This document shows, in pieces, positions 24,737-32,886 of a stretch of 42,395 nucleotides of DNA (its first letter is position 1; every line of letters begins with the position of its first letter). The stretch spans positions 1 to 42,395 of the forward strand of contig CANJNI010000038.1 in NCBI GenBank assembly GCA_947475995.1, read 5' to 3'. The position numbers and the translations under genes are program-made. The DNA is from Beijerinckiaceae bacterium (GTDB taxonomy: Bacteria > Pseudomonadota > Alphaproteobacteria > Rhizobiales > Beijerinckiaceae). The notes under the pieces were generated by a model, which was not told where the DNA came from, ran no database searches, and worked only from the letters and a program-made list of their open reading frames with translations.

Positions 24737-25840
24737 TTACTTCTTGTCGTTGATCTCTTTATAGATGCGCGCCACGAGATTCATGGACTCGGTGCCGGCG
24801 TCCGTCGAGGGCCGGAAAAGATCCTGCATGTTGGCGTAATCCGGCGCGCTGTCGCGGTGATGCGGGTCGGGTTCCACGTCCTTGCGCATGCTCACAGCGC
24901 CGGTTTCGTTCGTCTTGGCCCAGAGCTGCACATAGGTCTGCTGGCCTTCCTTGCTCAGGAGCCAGTTGATCCAGATTTTCGTGGCGTCCTTGTTGGGAGC
25001 GTTCTTCATCACCGCAACGCCGCGCCCCAGCAGATAGGGCTTGATCGGCAGGCGGACGATGTCCTTGCAGCCGCCCGCCTTCCAGCACTGGGCGATGAAT
25101 TCCGGGCTGCCGCCGATCATGACCGCTGCATCGCCGCGCATCAGCGTATCGGCCAGCTGGCGCTGGTTGGCGATGTAGGTGGGGTTCATGTCCCCGAGAA
25201 GCTTGCGCATGTAGCCTTCGCCCTTGGCTTTGGCGAGGCTCGACAGCACATAGGTCCCTGCATTGGGTCGCGTGGCGTCTTCAGTGGCGATGAGGCCCTT
25301 CAGCTTCGGATTGAGAAGATCATCCTCGCTTTTCATCTCGAAATTCTTGACGACGCCCTTGTTGAAGAAGGCGGTGCCCTCCGCATATTGCGACGCCATG
25401 AAGATGAACGGTCCCTTGTCGGACGTGTACATCATGTCCGGGCGGCGCCAGTTTTCCGGGTCCTTCACCTCGGGCAGGATGAAATAGTCGGTGATCTTGT
25501 CGAAACCGTTCAGCGGCAGGACGATGTTGTTCATGTTGGCCGTCGAGGCCCACCACGAATCCCAGGCGAAGACGCCGTTGCGCTGCTCGGTGACGACGCG
25601 CGGCGCGAAGGTGGAGGGCGTTGACGCCGTCACATTCACCTTGATGTCCGGAAATTTCTTCTGGAACTCGCGCGCGACCGCTTCATGGGCCTCGTAGGAA
25701 TGCACGGCCAGATTGAGCGGCTGGCCCTTGGCCCGTGCCAGCGTATCGGCCCATTCCTTCTGCCAGTCCTGCGCAGCGGCGGGGGCGGCCGCGATGGCGA
25801 ATGCAAGGCCGAAACTGGCCGCGACGGAACGGTATCTCAT
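24737..25840 (-). CDS. Periplasmic substrate-binding protein (family 1), copy 1
   Basis: First gene of the minus-strand operon. It has a signal peptide with a hydrophobic core and cleavage after AAAQ, and a mature protein of about 343 aa starting D-W-Q-K-E-W-A-D-T. It is a full-length paralogue of the next gene, with the same C-W-K-A-G-G-C-K-D motif (probable disulphide). Where they differ most is the middle (about residues 140-200). There this copy reads Y-A-E-G-T-A-F-F-N while the other has Y-Y-Y-E-G-T-G-F-W-N, which suggests related but different ligands. The pair together with the Rieske oxygenase suggests uptake of an aromatic acid or similar compound; this is inference. Confidence 0.9.
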   Translation of the reverse strand: MRYRSVAASFGLAFAIAAAPAAAQDWQKEWADTLARAKGQPLNLAVHSYEAHEAVAREFQKKFPDIKVNVTASTPSTFAPRVVTEQRNGVFAWDSWWASTANMNNIVLPLNGFDKITDYFILPEVKDPENWRRPDMMYTSDKGPFIFMASQYAEGTAFFNKGVVKNFEMKSEDDLLNPKLKGLIATEDATRPNAGTYVLSSLAKAKGEGYMRKLLGDMNPTYIANQRQLADTLMRGDAAVMIGGSPEFIAQCWKAGGCKDIVRLPIKPYLLGRGVAVMKNAPNKDATKIWINWLLSKEGQQTYVQLWAKTNETGAVSMRKDVEPDPHHRDSAPDYANMQDLFRPSTDAGTESMNLVARIYKEINDKK

Positions 25841-26029
25841 GCTCTTCCTCCGGATGGTTCATTCTCGGTTGGTCCACAGATAGCGGATACTGCCATGTCC
25901 CCACAACCCGGCCGGAACGGGCCGTTGTGCCGCAGGCTATTGAACCTATAGTAAAGAGATGGCTGGCCGGAACGCCCGCCGAAGCGCTACGTTTCGGAAA
26001 GCTTCAGTCCCATCGGAGTGAACCTGCGG
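25841..26029. promoter_or_regulatory. Divergent intergenic region
   Basis: This 189-base space lies between the minus-strand binding-protein operon and the plus-strand TAXI-type gene. It should contain promoters for both. GGAG at 26015-26018 is a likely ribosome-binding site for the plus-strand start at 26030. No clear operator was recognised. Confidence 0.35.
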
Positions 26030-27385
26030 ATGAAATTCAGGCGCGATTGGGTGTCCATGATGCTGATCGCCGTGGCGGCGGCGATCGTCATCGCGGGCGG
26101 ACTGCTTTTTTTTTACAAGCCGCGCAGCCTGACGCTCGCGGTCGCCGGGCCCCAGAGCACGGACGACGCGCAACTGATTGCAGGTCTGGCGCGCGGGCTC
26201 GTATCCGAGGATGCGCCGTTCCGGTTCCGCGCCACGCTCGTCAATTCGCCCGGCGAGGCCGGCGCCATGCTTGAGCGCGGCGACGTCGACATGGCGGTCG
26301 TCCGCAACGACCAGCCGCTTCCGAAAAACGGTCAGGCGCTCGCCATCCTGCATCGCAATCCGATCGTCATTGTCACGCTTGAGGGGAGTGGCGTGAAGAA
26401 GCTGACCGATCTCGTCGGCAAGTCGATCGCCGCAGTCGGGCGCAACGACCTCAACCGCGAGCTGCTTGGCGAGATTCTTCCCTATTACAATGTGAAAAAG
26501 ACCGACGTGACCGTGGTGGCCGTTCCGCCGACCGATGTGGCGGATGCTCTGGCGACGCGCGCGATTGCGGCCGTGCTCATTGCCGGTCCGATCACCGGCC
26601 GGGCCACCACGGAAGTCATCGCCCAATTGTCGCGCGACCATGCGGGCGAACTCGTCTTCATTCCGTTCGACAATGCCGACGCCATTGCCCGCCGCGCCCC
26701 GCATTTCGAGGCCGTCGAGATCGGCGTCGGCTCGTTCGGCGGCAATCCGCCGCGCCCCGCGAAGGCCTTCTCGACATTGCAATTCACGACCTTTCTCCTC
26801 GCCGGGTCCAGCATGCATGATCGTCTGGCCGGCGAGATCGCCCGGAACATCTTCTATCTGCGGCCGGGCCTCGCCATGTCGCTTCCAGCCGCCAACCGGA
26901 TTGAGGCGCCGGAAACCGAAAAGGACGCCATCGTCCCCGTACACCCGGGCGCCGCCGCCTATTTCGACGGTGAAGAAGAGAGCATGTTCGATCAGCTTTC
27001 GGACTGGTTCTATCTTGCCCTTTTCGGCGGGGGCGTTCTTGCGTCGGCTCTTGCGAGCCTGCGGCGGTTCGCGGCGCCGGCTGGCGGCGTTCGCGACGAG
27101 GAACTGTTTCGCAAGCTCCGCGCGATCATCGAGAAGGTGAAGACCGTCCAGTCGGAAGAAGAACTGGCCGCATGCGAACTCGAACTGAACGAGATCTTCG
27201 TGGTCGTTCTCAGCAAGGCGGAACGCAACACGCTGGAGGATGCCCAGCTCGGCGCCCTGTCCATTTCGATCGATCACCTGCGGCGCATCATCGACACGCG
27301 CCGCGCCTCATGGGCGCAGGGCGGGAAGCCTGCCGGGGAGACGATGAGATCCGAGCGCCTTGCCGCAAACCCGCCGCTTGGATAG
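26030..27385 (+). CDS. Membrane-anchored TAXI-family (TRAP-type) substrate-binding protein
   Basis: Binding protein of the TAXI family, 451 aa from the ATG at 26030 (a GTG at 26018 is a poorer option). An N-terminal hydrophobic segment (residues 12-32) is not followed by a clean cleavage site, so it may stay anchored. The ligand-binding core spans about residues 35-315, with G-L-A-R-G-L, G-D-V-D-M-A-V-V-R-N and V-G-K-S-I-A-A-V-G. A second membrane helix (about residues 325-345) leads into a C-terminal cytoplasmic helical extension of roughly 100 residues. TAXI proteins normally partner with TRAP permeases, but here the next genes are LivH/LivM. The extension may signal or interact inside the cell. 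Confidence 0.8.
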   Translation: MKFRRDWVSMMLIAVAAAIVIAGGLLFFYKPRSLTLAVAGPQSTDDAQLIAGLARGLVSEDAPFRFRATLVNSPGEAGAMLERGDVDMAVVRNDQPLPKNGQALAILHRNPIVIVTLEGSGVKKLTDLVGKSIAAVGRNDLNRELLGEILPYYNVKKTDVTVVAVPPTDVADALATRAIAAVLIAGPITGRATTEVIAQLSRDHAGELVFIPFDNADAIARRAPHFEAVEIGVGSFGGNPPRPAKAFSTLQFTTFLLAGSSMHDRLAGEIARNIFYLRPGLAMSLPAANRIEAPETEKDAIVPVHPGAAAYFDGEEESMFDQLSDWFYLALFGGGVLASALASLRRFAAPAGGVRDEELFRKLRAIIEKVKTVQSEEELAACELELNEIFVVVLSKAERNTLEDAQLGALSISIDHLRRIIDTRRASWAQGGKPAGETMRSERLAANPPLG

Positions 27386-27442
27386 CTTCCGGTCGTCGCG
27401 CGAGGCGGATCGACGCGCTGCCAAGGGGAACCGGACTCCGAC

Positions 27443-28309
27443 ATGCAGGCGCTTTACGGCCAGTTGCTGCTGGGCCTCATCAACGGCGCGTTCTATGCGC
27501 TTCTGAGCCTCGGGCTGGCCGTCATTTTCGGAATGCTCAACGTTGTGAACTTCGCTCACGGCGCCTTCTACATGATGGGCGCATTCGGGGCGTGGTTCCT
27601 CCTCGACCGGTTCGGCATCGGATACTGGGGCGCGCTTGTTCTGGCGCCCGTTGCGCTCGCCTTGGTCGGCATGGCGTTTGAACGGACCTTGCTGCGCTTG
27701 CTGGCGGGGCTTGACCATCTCTACGGCATGTTGCTGACCTTCGGTTTTGCGCTTGCGCTGCAGGGTCTTTTTCAGATCAGCTTCGGATCGGCCGGCATTC
27801 CCTATCCGGTGCCGGAGGCGCTGCAGGGCGGACGCAATCTGGGCTTCATGTTTCTTCCCAATTATCGCGCCTGGGTGATCCTCTTCTCGCTGATCGTCTG
27901 CCTCCTGACGTGGTTTGCGATCGAACGCACGCGGCTGGGCGCCTATCTGCGCGCCGCAACTGAAAATCCGGCCCTGCTGAAAGCCTTCGGGGTCAATGTC
28001 CGGCTGATGGTGACCTTGACCTATGGTTTCGGGGTCGGCCTCGCAGCGCTAGCCGGCGTTCTGGCCGCGCCGATCAGTCAGGTTCGGCCGCTCATGGGGG
28101 CGGACTTCATCATTGTCGTCTTTGCGGTCGTGGTGATCGGCGGAATGGGCTCGATCATGGGCTCCGTCGTGACCGGATTTTTGCTTGGCGTCGTCGAGGG
28201 ACTGACGAAATATTTCTATCCCGAGGCGTCCAGCACGGTCATCTTTGTCGTGATGGTTCTGGTTCTGGCGCTGCGCCCCAACGGCTTTTTCGGCAAGGCG
28301 GCGCGATGA
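27443..28309 (+). CDS. Branched-chain amino acid-type ABC permease LivH
   Basis: Inner-membrane permease of the LivH family, 288 aa with about eight hydrophobic segments. The N-terminal signature L-I-N-G-A-F-Y-A-L and the N-F-A-H-G-A-F-Y-M motif are typical. A late G-G-M-G-S-I-M-G-S motif corresponds to the loop that contacts the ATPase. The stop overlaps the livM start (ATGA). The ligand may be a branched-chain amino acid or another carboxylate such as an aromatic acid or amide; sequence does not decide. Confidence 0.9.
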   Translation: MQALYGQLLLGLINGAFYALLSLGLAVIFGMLNVVNFAHGAFYMMGAFGAWFLLDRFGIGYWGALVLAPVALALVGMAFERTLLRLLAGLDHLYGMLLTFGFALALQGLFQISFGSAGIPYPVPEALQGGRNLGFMFLPNYRAWVILFSLIVCLLTWFAIERTRLGAYLRAATENPALLKAFGVNVRLMVTLTYGFGVGLAALAGVLAAPISQVRPLMGADFIIVVFAVVVIGGMGSIMGSVVTGFLLGVVEGLTKYFYPEASSTVIFVVMVLVLALRPNGFFGKAAR

Positions 28310-29247
28310 CAGCCGGAGACCGGTCGAGCGCATTTGCCGGGATCGCCTGCGTGGCGATGGTCCTTGCCGTCGCGCCCTGGACCGGGCTCGTCTATCCGTT
28401 CTTCATTATGCAGGCGATGTGCTTTGCGATCTTCGCAAGCGCGTTCAACCTGCTGGCGGGATTTGGCGGCTTGCTGCCGTTCGGGCAGGCCATGTTCCTC
28501 GGCACCGGCGGCTATGTCTGCGCGCATGTCGCGAAGATGTGGGGCCTCCCGCCCGAAGCCGCAATTTTACTCGGCGTCGCGGCCGCTGCGGCGCTCGGCG
28601 CGGCTTCCGGGGCAATCGCCATCCGTCGGCAGGGCATCTACTTCTCGATGACCACGCTGGCTCTGGCCCAGATGGTCTATTTCTTCTATCTGCAGGCGCC
28701 CTTCACGCGGGGCGAGGACGGCATCCAGTCCGTCCCGCGCGGAATGCTGCTGGGTCTTCTGGATCTGCGAAGCGACACGACGCTCTACTATGTTGTGCTG
28801 GCGATCTTCGTCTTCGCCTTGCTGGCCGTTCATCGCATCGTCCATTCGCCATTCGGGGCGGTGTTGCGGGCAATCAGGGAGAATGAGCCGCGCGCCATGT
28901 CGCTGGGCTACCGTCCTGACGATCACAAGCTCATCGTTTTCATCCTGTCCGCCGCGCTGTGCGGACTTGCTGGCGCGATCAAGGCGATCGTCAGCCAGAA
29001 CGCGACGCTGACGGACGTTCATTGGTCCATGTCGGGCGAGGTCATCCTGATGGCCTTGCTGGGCGGCATGGGCACCATGCTGGGGCCGGTTCTGGGAGCC
29101 TTCATGCTGGTCGCCATGCAGCAATATCTGGCGCAATTCGGCCAGTGGGTGACGGTGCTGCACGGGATCATCTTCATGATCTGCGTTCTGGTTTTCCGGC
29201 GCGGCATCGTCGGAGAAATTGCCTGGCGGCTGAAGCGTGCACTTTAG
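28306..29247 (+). CDS. Branched-chain amino acid-type ABC permease LivM
   Basis: Second permease subunit, 313 aa, overlapping LivH by four bases. It has around nine hydrophobic segments and the family motifs L-A-G-F-G-G-L-L-P-F-G-Q-A, A-I-R-E-N-E-P-R-A and G-G-M-G-T-M-L-G-P. No fused ATPase domain is present. In most genomes livG and livF follow directly. Here the next plus-strand gene is a small unrelated protein, so the ATPases (and a LivK-type binding protein) must come from elsewhere, or this pair uses the binding proteins encoded just upstream. Confidence 0.9.
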   Translation: MTAGDRSSAFAGIACVAMVLAVAPWTGLVYPFFIMQAMCFAIFASAFNLLAGFGGLLPFGQAMFLGTGGYVCAHVAKMWGLPPEAAILLGVAAAAALGAASGAIAIRRQGIYFSMTTLALAQMVYFFYLQAPFTRGEDGIQSVPRGMLLGLLDLRSDTTLYYVVLAIFVFALLAVHRIVHSPFGAVLRAIRENEPRAMSLGYRPDDHKLIVFILSAALCGLAGAIKAIVSQNATLTDVHWSMSGEVILMALLGGMGTMLGPVLGAFMLVAMQQYLAQFGQWVTVLHGIIFMICVLVFRRGIVGEIAWRLKRAL

Positions 29248-29370
29248 CCATTGTGCTTACCGGACCTTCACCACATTCGCCGACGCAGCTTTGCGATTGC
29301 GCGCGGTCATGGAACCGTTACGCAGGACTGATAGGCAACAAGCAGTCTTTGCAGGGCCGGGAAGCGCCGC

Positions 29371-29601
29371 GTGTCGACTTACAGGTTCAGGATCATTTCA
29401 ACGGAACGCGCCGTGCTGGCCGAGCATGACCGCCATCTGGCGGACATGCCGGCGGTCTGGTGCGAGTTGGTCCTGCTCTCGTGGCGTGTGCCCGAGGCCG
29501 GGGCCCATATCGAGGTCAGCGACGAAGCGGGCGAGATGATCATCAGGGTCGGCATCGCGACCGCGCGCGCGACTGCCGCCCGGACGGGAGCCGCAGCCTG
29601 A
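29371..29601 (+). CDS. Small DUF6894-like protein, 76 aa
   Basis: Function unknown. It starts at a GTG about 120 bases after livM. The pattern Y-R-F-R-I near the N-terminus, an Ala/Leu-rich middle, G-A-H-I-E-V-S-D-E-A-G-E-M-I-I-R-V near residue 45 and an Ala/Arg tail resembles the small rhizobial DUF6894 family, with moderate confidence. It is convergent with the L,D-transpeptidase gene, with a gap of about 30 bases. Confidence 0.5.
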   Translation: MSTYRFRIISTERAVLAEHDRHLADMPAVWCELVLLSWRVPEAGAHIEVSDEAGEMIIRVGIATARATAARTGAAA

Positions 29602-29631
29602 CGCCTTGCGCAGGTGCGGCCCTCGAAGAGA

Positions 29632-30276
29632 TCAGGCCTGCAGAACCGTGACGGTCGTGCCGAGCGGCACACGGTTGTAGAGGTCGATGATGTCGTGGTT
29701 GACCAGACGGATGCAGCCGCTGGAAACCGCCGTGCCGATGGTTTCGGGCTCCGTCGTTCCGTGCAGCCGGAAGAACGTGTCCTGGCCGCCGCGATAGAGA
29801 TAGAGCGCGCGCGCGCCGAGCGGATTCTCGATGCCGCCCGGCATGCCGCCCGCATAGGCCGCATAGCGCGGAATGGCGCGAATCATGCTGGCTGTCGGCG
29901 TCCAGTGCGGCCATTCTGCCTTGCGTCCGATGGTGGCCGAGCCCCGGAAATTGAGTGCCTCGCTGCGTCCCACGCCTACCGCGTAACGGATCGCGCGGCC
30001 ACCGCCCTGCACCAGATAAAGCCGGCGCTCGGGAATGCTGACGACGATCGAGCCGGGCTTTTAGGGCTTGTTGAATGCAACTTCCTGACGGTTCAGCGAC
30101 GGATCGCGCTCCGGCAGGGCAGGAATGACCTGCGACCGGTCTGTGATCTGCTCGTAGGAGCCGTAGCCGCCGGGGGCGTTGCAACCGGCCGGGGTGAGCA
30201 TGAGGCCCGCCAGCACGAGGCGGCGGGACGGGGAGTTGAGTAGCGAATCACCACTGTTTCGAGAATCGATGCTCAT
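29632..30276 (-). pseudogene. L,D-transpeptidase gene interrupted by an in-frame TAA
   Basis: Cell-wall L,D-transpeptidase (YkuD/ErfK family), which makes 3-3 peptidoglycan cross-links or attaches proteins in the periplasm. The catalytic motif H-G-T-T-E-P-E-T-I-G with S-S-G-C-I-R-L is intact in the downstream part. Reading from the ATG at 30276, a lipoprotein-like leader (L-T-P-A-G-C) and linker run to N-K-P. A TAA stop follows at 30063-30061, and the same frame continues with K-P-G-S-I-V-V-S-I-P-E-R-R-L-Y-L-V, exactly the family's usual start of the YkuD domain. A GTG at 30012 could restart translation but would lose the first strands of the fold. The cause could be one nonsense change, read-through, or a sequencing error. 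Confidence 0.8.
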
Positions 30277-30709
30277 GGTCGATGTCAGCCGCCAAATCAG
30301 TGAGGGAAATGTAACGATTCGTAATGTCATTGCCCGGGCTGGGCCGCAAGACTTTTTCAACCAAACATGGGTGATGACCGACCCTGCCGGATCACAACTC
30401 CGCGCAGCGTTGCCCGAATGCTTCACTGCCGAACCGCCCGAAGACGGGCGGGCGGCGGCGGCCCCGGCGATGGACCGGCCGGGCGAGCGCGGCCGGCTTG
30501 ACTCGCTCGCAAACCCTTGCGGTTGGACGATGCGCCCGGCTTGGCTCTGCTTTGCTGCAATCGCCGCAAGATCGGTTGCAAATGAAGCGTAAGCAAGTTG
30601 CATACAAACTTAACCATCGACAGGCATGATCTGCCGTAACGGCAGTAAACCTTACCGTTTCGTTAAAAGTTGCTGCGGTTGTGTCGCCCGCAAGGGTTGT
30701 TCGTTGCGT
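30277..30709. other. Long intergenic region before the polysaccharide operon
   Basis: About 430 bases between the divergent L,D-transpeptidase and bcsB-like genes. Open frames here have no natural composition. It contains a perfect 7-1-7 palindrome at 30631-30645 and nearby AT-rich, TTAAC-like sequences (30605-30670). A promoter for the polysaccharide operon is the likely content. Confidence 0.45.
30631..30645. promoter_or_regulatory. Palindrome CTGCCGT-A-ACGGCAG, possible operator
   Basis: A perfect 7-base inverted repeat with one central base lies 65 bases upstream of the bcsB-like start, in the probable promoter region. Its size suits a dimeric regulator. No regulator gene of a recognisable type is adjacent, so its role is inference. 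Confidence 0.35.
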
Positions 30710-32863
30710 ATGATTTTGTTCATGCTGGATCATTTCTCGCTTTCCGCGACTGCCGCGCGTTGCGCGATTGCCCTGACAGCCGTTGCGGCAAGCACGTTGA
30801 TGGCCACCGCCCAGACCGAGCCTTCCTTTTCGACCATCGAAAATTCCGCCATCGAGTCCTTGTCGGCCCGGAGCCTGACGCGCTCGATTCCCTTGCGCGA
30901 GATCGGCCTGAACGACGGTGCGCGTCTGCAGGGACTGGGCGCCTCTCGGGAATTCTATTTCCCGCTGCCGCGCGGCCTCAAATACAAGGCGTCGCTCGTC
31001 CTCACCTATGAAACCGCAACTTCGCTGGAAAGCCGCCGCAGCATCGAAGTCCTGTCGGGCGAGCGCAGCATCCTGCTGAAGCAGCTTTCGGCGACGCCGG
31101 AGCGCCAGACGATCCGGCTTCCGCTCGAGGGGCTCGATACGTCGAGCGGCTTCGCCAAGATCAGCGTCCGCTATGGGCATGTCCTTCCGGACAATCGCTG
31201 CGTCGACATCCGCTTTGCAGGCGATCATCTGACGATCATGCCGGAAACGTCGCTCGAACTCGCGTTCGACAAATCGGCGATCGAGAGCGTCGCCTCGGCC
31301 CTGACATTGATGCCGCGCGACGTCACCGTCTATCTGCCCGGCCGCGAACTCGACAGCCGCGAATTCGCCGCCGCGCTCGAAGCCGCCCGCGCCCTGCGCG
31401 AATCCGGTCGCCGCGTGAAATTCGACACCATGCCGGGCGCCGACGCGACTGCGAAATTCAGCAACGGCAACATGCTTCCCTCCGCCGCAACGCTTGCCTT
31501 CATGCCGCGCGGCCAGGTTCCTTTCGCCACGCAAACGGACGGGCCGGCCAACTGGGCTCAGGGCGCAGTTCTGATCGCCTCGCGTGAAGATCTCGAATTG
31601 CTCGCCGCCAACTCCAGGGCGCCGCTCTTCCGCTCCGGCGGCAAGCCGGACACATCCGCATCGAGCCTGTCGCTGATCAATTTCGGCGCCGGGCCGGCTA
31701 TTCTGGTGTCCGGGCCGGACCCGCAAAGCGCAGCGCGACTGATCGGTTCCGCGTGGCAGGCTGCCGCCGTCAAGTCGACCGTATCGTCCGGCGCCGAGGC
31801 ATGGCAGTCGCGCGACGAGGGGCGGTTCACGTTCGACCGCTTGCGCACCGATCTGACTCCGCGCGACGTGGTCGACCGCGCGCAATGGTCCATCACGATT
31901 GCCTCGAAGGACCTTCCGGTCCAGCGCAAACTCTCGGGCCTGCGCCTGCATGTGGCGGTCGCCCCGGATGAAGCCAACAAGAACGCCGTCGTAACGGCCT
32001 TCTTCAACGAGCGCATGATGCAGGCGGTCGCCACGCCCAGCGACATGCGCGCGCAACTCGCCTTCGACATTCCCGAAGGTCTCGCAGGCCTGAACAATTC
32101 GCTGCGTCTTGTGGTGCAGCGCCAGCCGCAGGGCGGCGAATGTGCGACCATGCCGCTCGGCTTCCCGGCCCAGTTGCTCGGCAGCAGCGAAATCATCACC
32201 ACGCCGGCGGCGGAAGCCCCGCGCGACTTCTTCGAAATGGCGAGTCATTTCCGCGATGGGGTGACGCTGTTCGTCGAATCGCGCAACGCCTTCCAGCAAC
32301 GCGGGCATCTGGCCATGCTGACGGAACTGGCCGGCAATCTCGTCCCGGCCCGCGCGCCGGTTTCGGTCCGCTTTCTGGACGAAGATGCGGCGGCCCAGAG
32401 CGCAGGCCCGTTCATGGCCATCAGCGCCCGTGCGCCCGAAAATGCCGAACCTGCGGTACGGTTTGATCAGGGCCGGGCGGTCATCAAGGGGCCTGAAGGG
32501 CGCACCATCGCGGATCTCGGCGGATTGAAGAACGCGACTGTGGCGCAGCTTGTGCGCGCCGGCCTCAACCAGGGCCTGTGGATCAGGACTGCGGCCGCCG
32601 AGGAAGATCTCGTGCCGCCTTCGCAACTGCAACTGGATCGCGGCAATGTCGCCATTCTCGACAAGAACGGCGTGGCGTTCGCCTTCTCGACGGAGCGCGA
32701 CCGGTTGATCGAGGTGGTCTATCCGGATCGCCTGTCGCTGGCCGATATCGCCAATGCCTATCGCCCCTGGGTCGTGGGCGCCTTGTGGCTCGCGTTCAGC
32801 CTGCTGGTCGTCATGAGCGTTCATCGCTTCTACGCGCGCGGCCGGGGCGGCAAGGCGGCCTGA
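30710..32863 (+). CDS. BcsB-like periplasmic polysaccharide synthase subunit
   Basis: A 717-residue protein of the cellulose synthase regulatory subunit (BcsB) family. The start at ATG 30710 opens a signal peptide/anchor (hydrophobic, ending in ATAQ). BcsB-type segments follow: L-R-E-I-G-L-N-D-G, F-Y-F-P-L-P-R-G, N-R-C-V-D-I-R and P-E-T-S-L-E-L. They correspond to the carbohydrate-binding and flavodoxin-like domains in the periplasm. A C-terminal membrane helix (about residues 685-705) is the typical tail that packs against the synthase. The gene is 23 bases upstream of the glycosyltransferase, so the two act together. No BcsA/PilZ, BcsC or BcsZ is present, which sets this apart from a standard cellulose operon. 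Confidence 0.85.
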   Translation: MILFMLDHFSLSATAARCAIALTAVAASTLMATAQTEPSFSTIENSAIESLSARSLTRSIPLREIGLNDGARLQGLGASREFYFPLPRGLKYKASLVLTYETATSLESRRSIEVLSGERSILLKQLSATPERQTIRLPLEGLDTSSGFAKISVRYGHVLPDNRCVDIRFAGDHLTIMPETSLELAFDKSAIESVASALTLMPRDVTVYLPGRELDSREFAAALEAARALRESGRRVKFDTMPGADATAKFSNGNMLPSAATLAFMPRGQVPFATQTDGPANWAQGAVLIASREDLELLAANSRAPLFRSGGKPDTSASSLSLINFGAGPAILVSGPDPQSAARLIGSAWQAAAVKSTVSSGAEAWQSRDEGRFTFDRLRTDLTPRDVVDRAQWSITIASKDLPVQRKLSGLRLHVAVAPDEANKNAVVTAFFNERMMQAVATPSDMRAQLAFDIPEGLAGLNNSLRLVVQRQPQGGECATMPLGFPAQLLGSSEIITTPAAEAPRDFFEMASHFRDGVTLFVESRNAFQQRGHLAMLTELAGNLVPARAPVSVRFLDEDAAAQSAGPFMAISARAPENAEPAVRFDQGRAVIKGPEGRTIADLGGLKNATVAQLVRAGLNQGLWIRTAAAEEDLVPPSQLQLDRGNVAILDKNGVAFAFSTERDRLIEVVYPDRLSLADIANAYRPWVVGALWLAFSLLVVMSVHRFYARGRGGKAA

Positions 32864-32886
32864 CCGGCTCCGTTCAGGACAGACCA

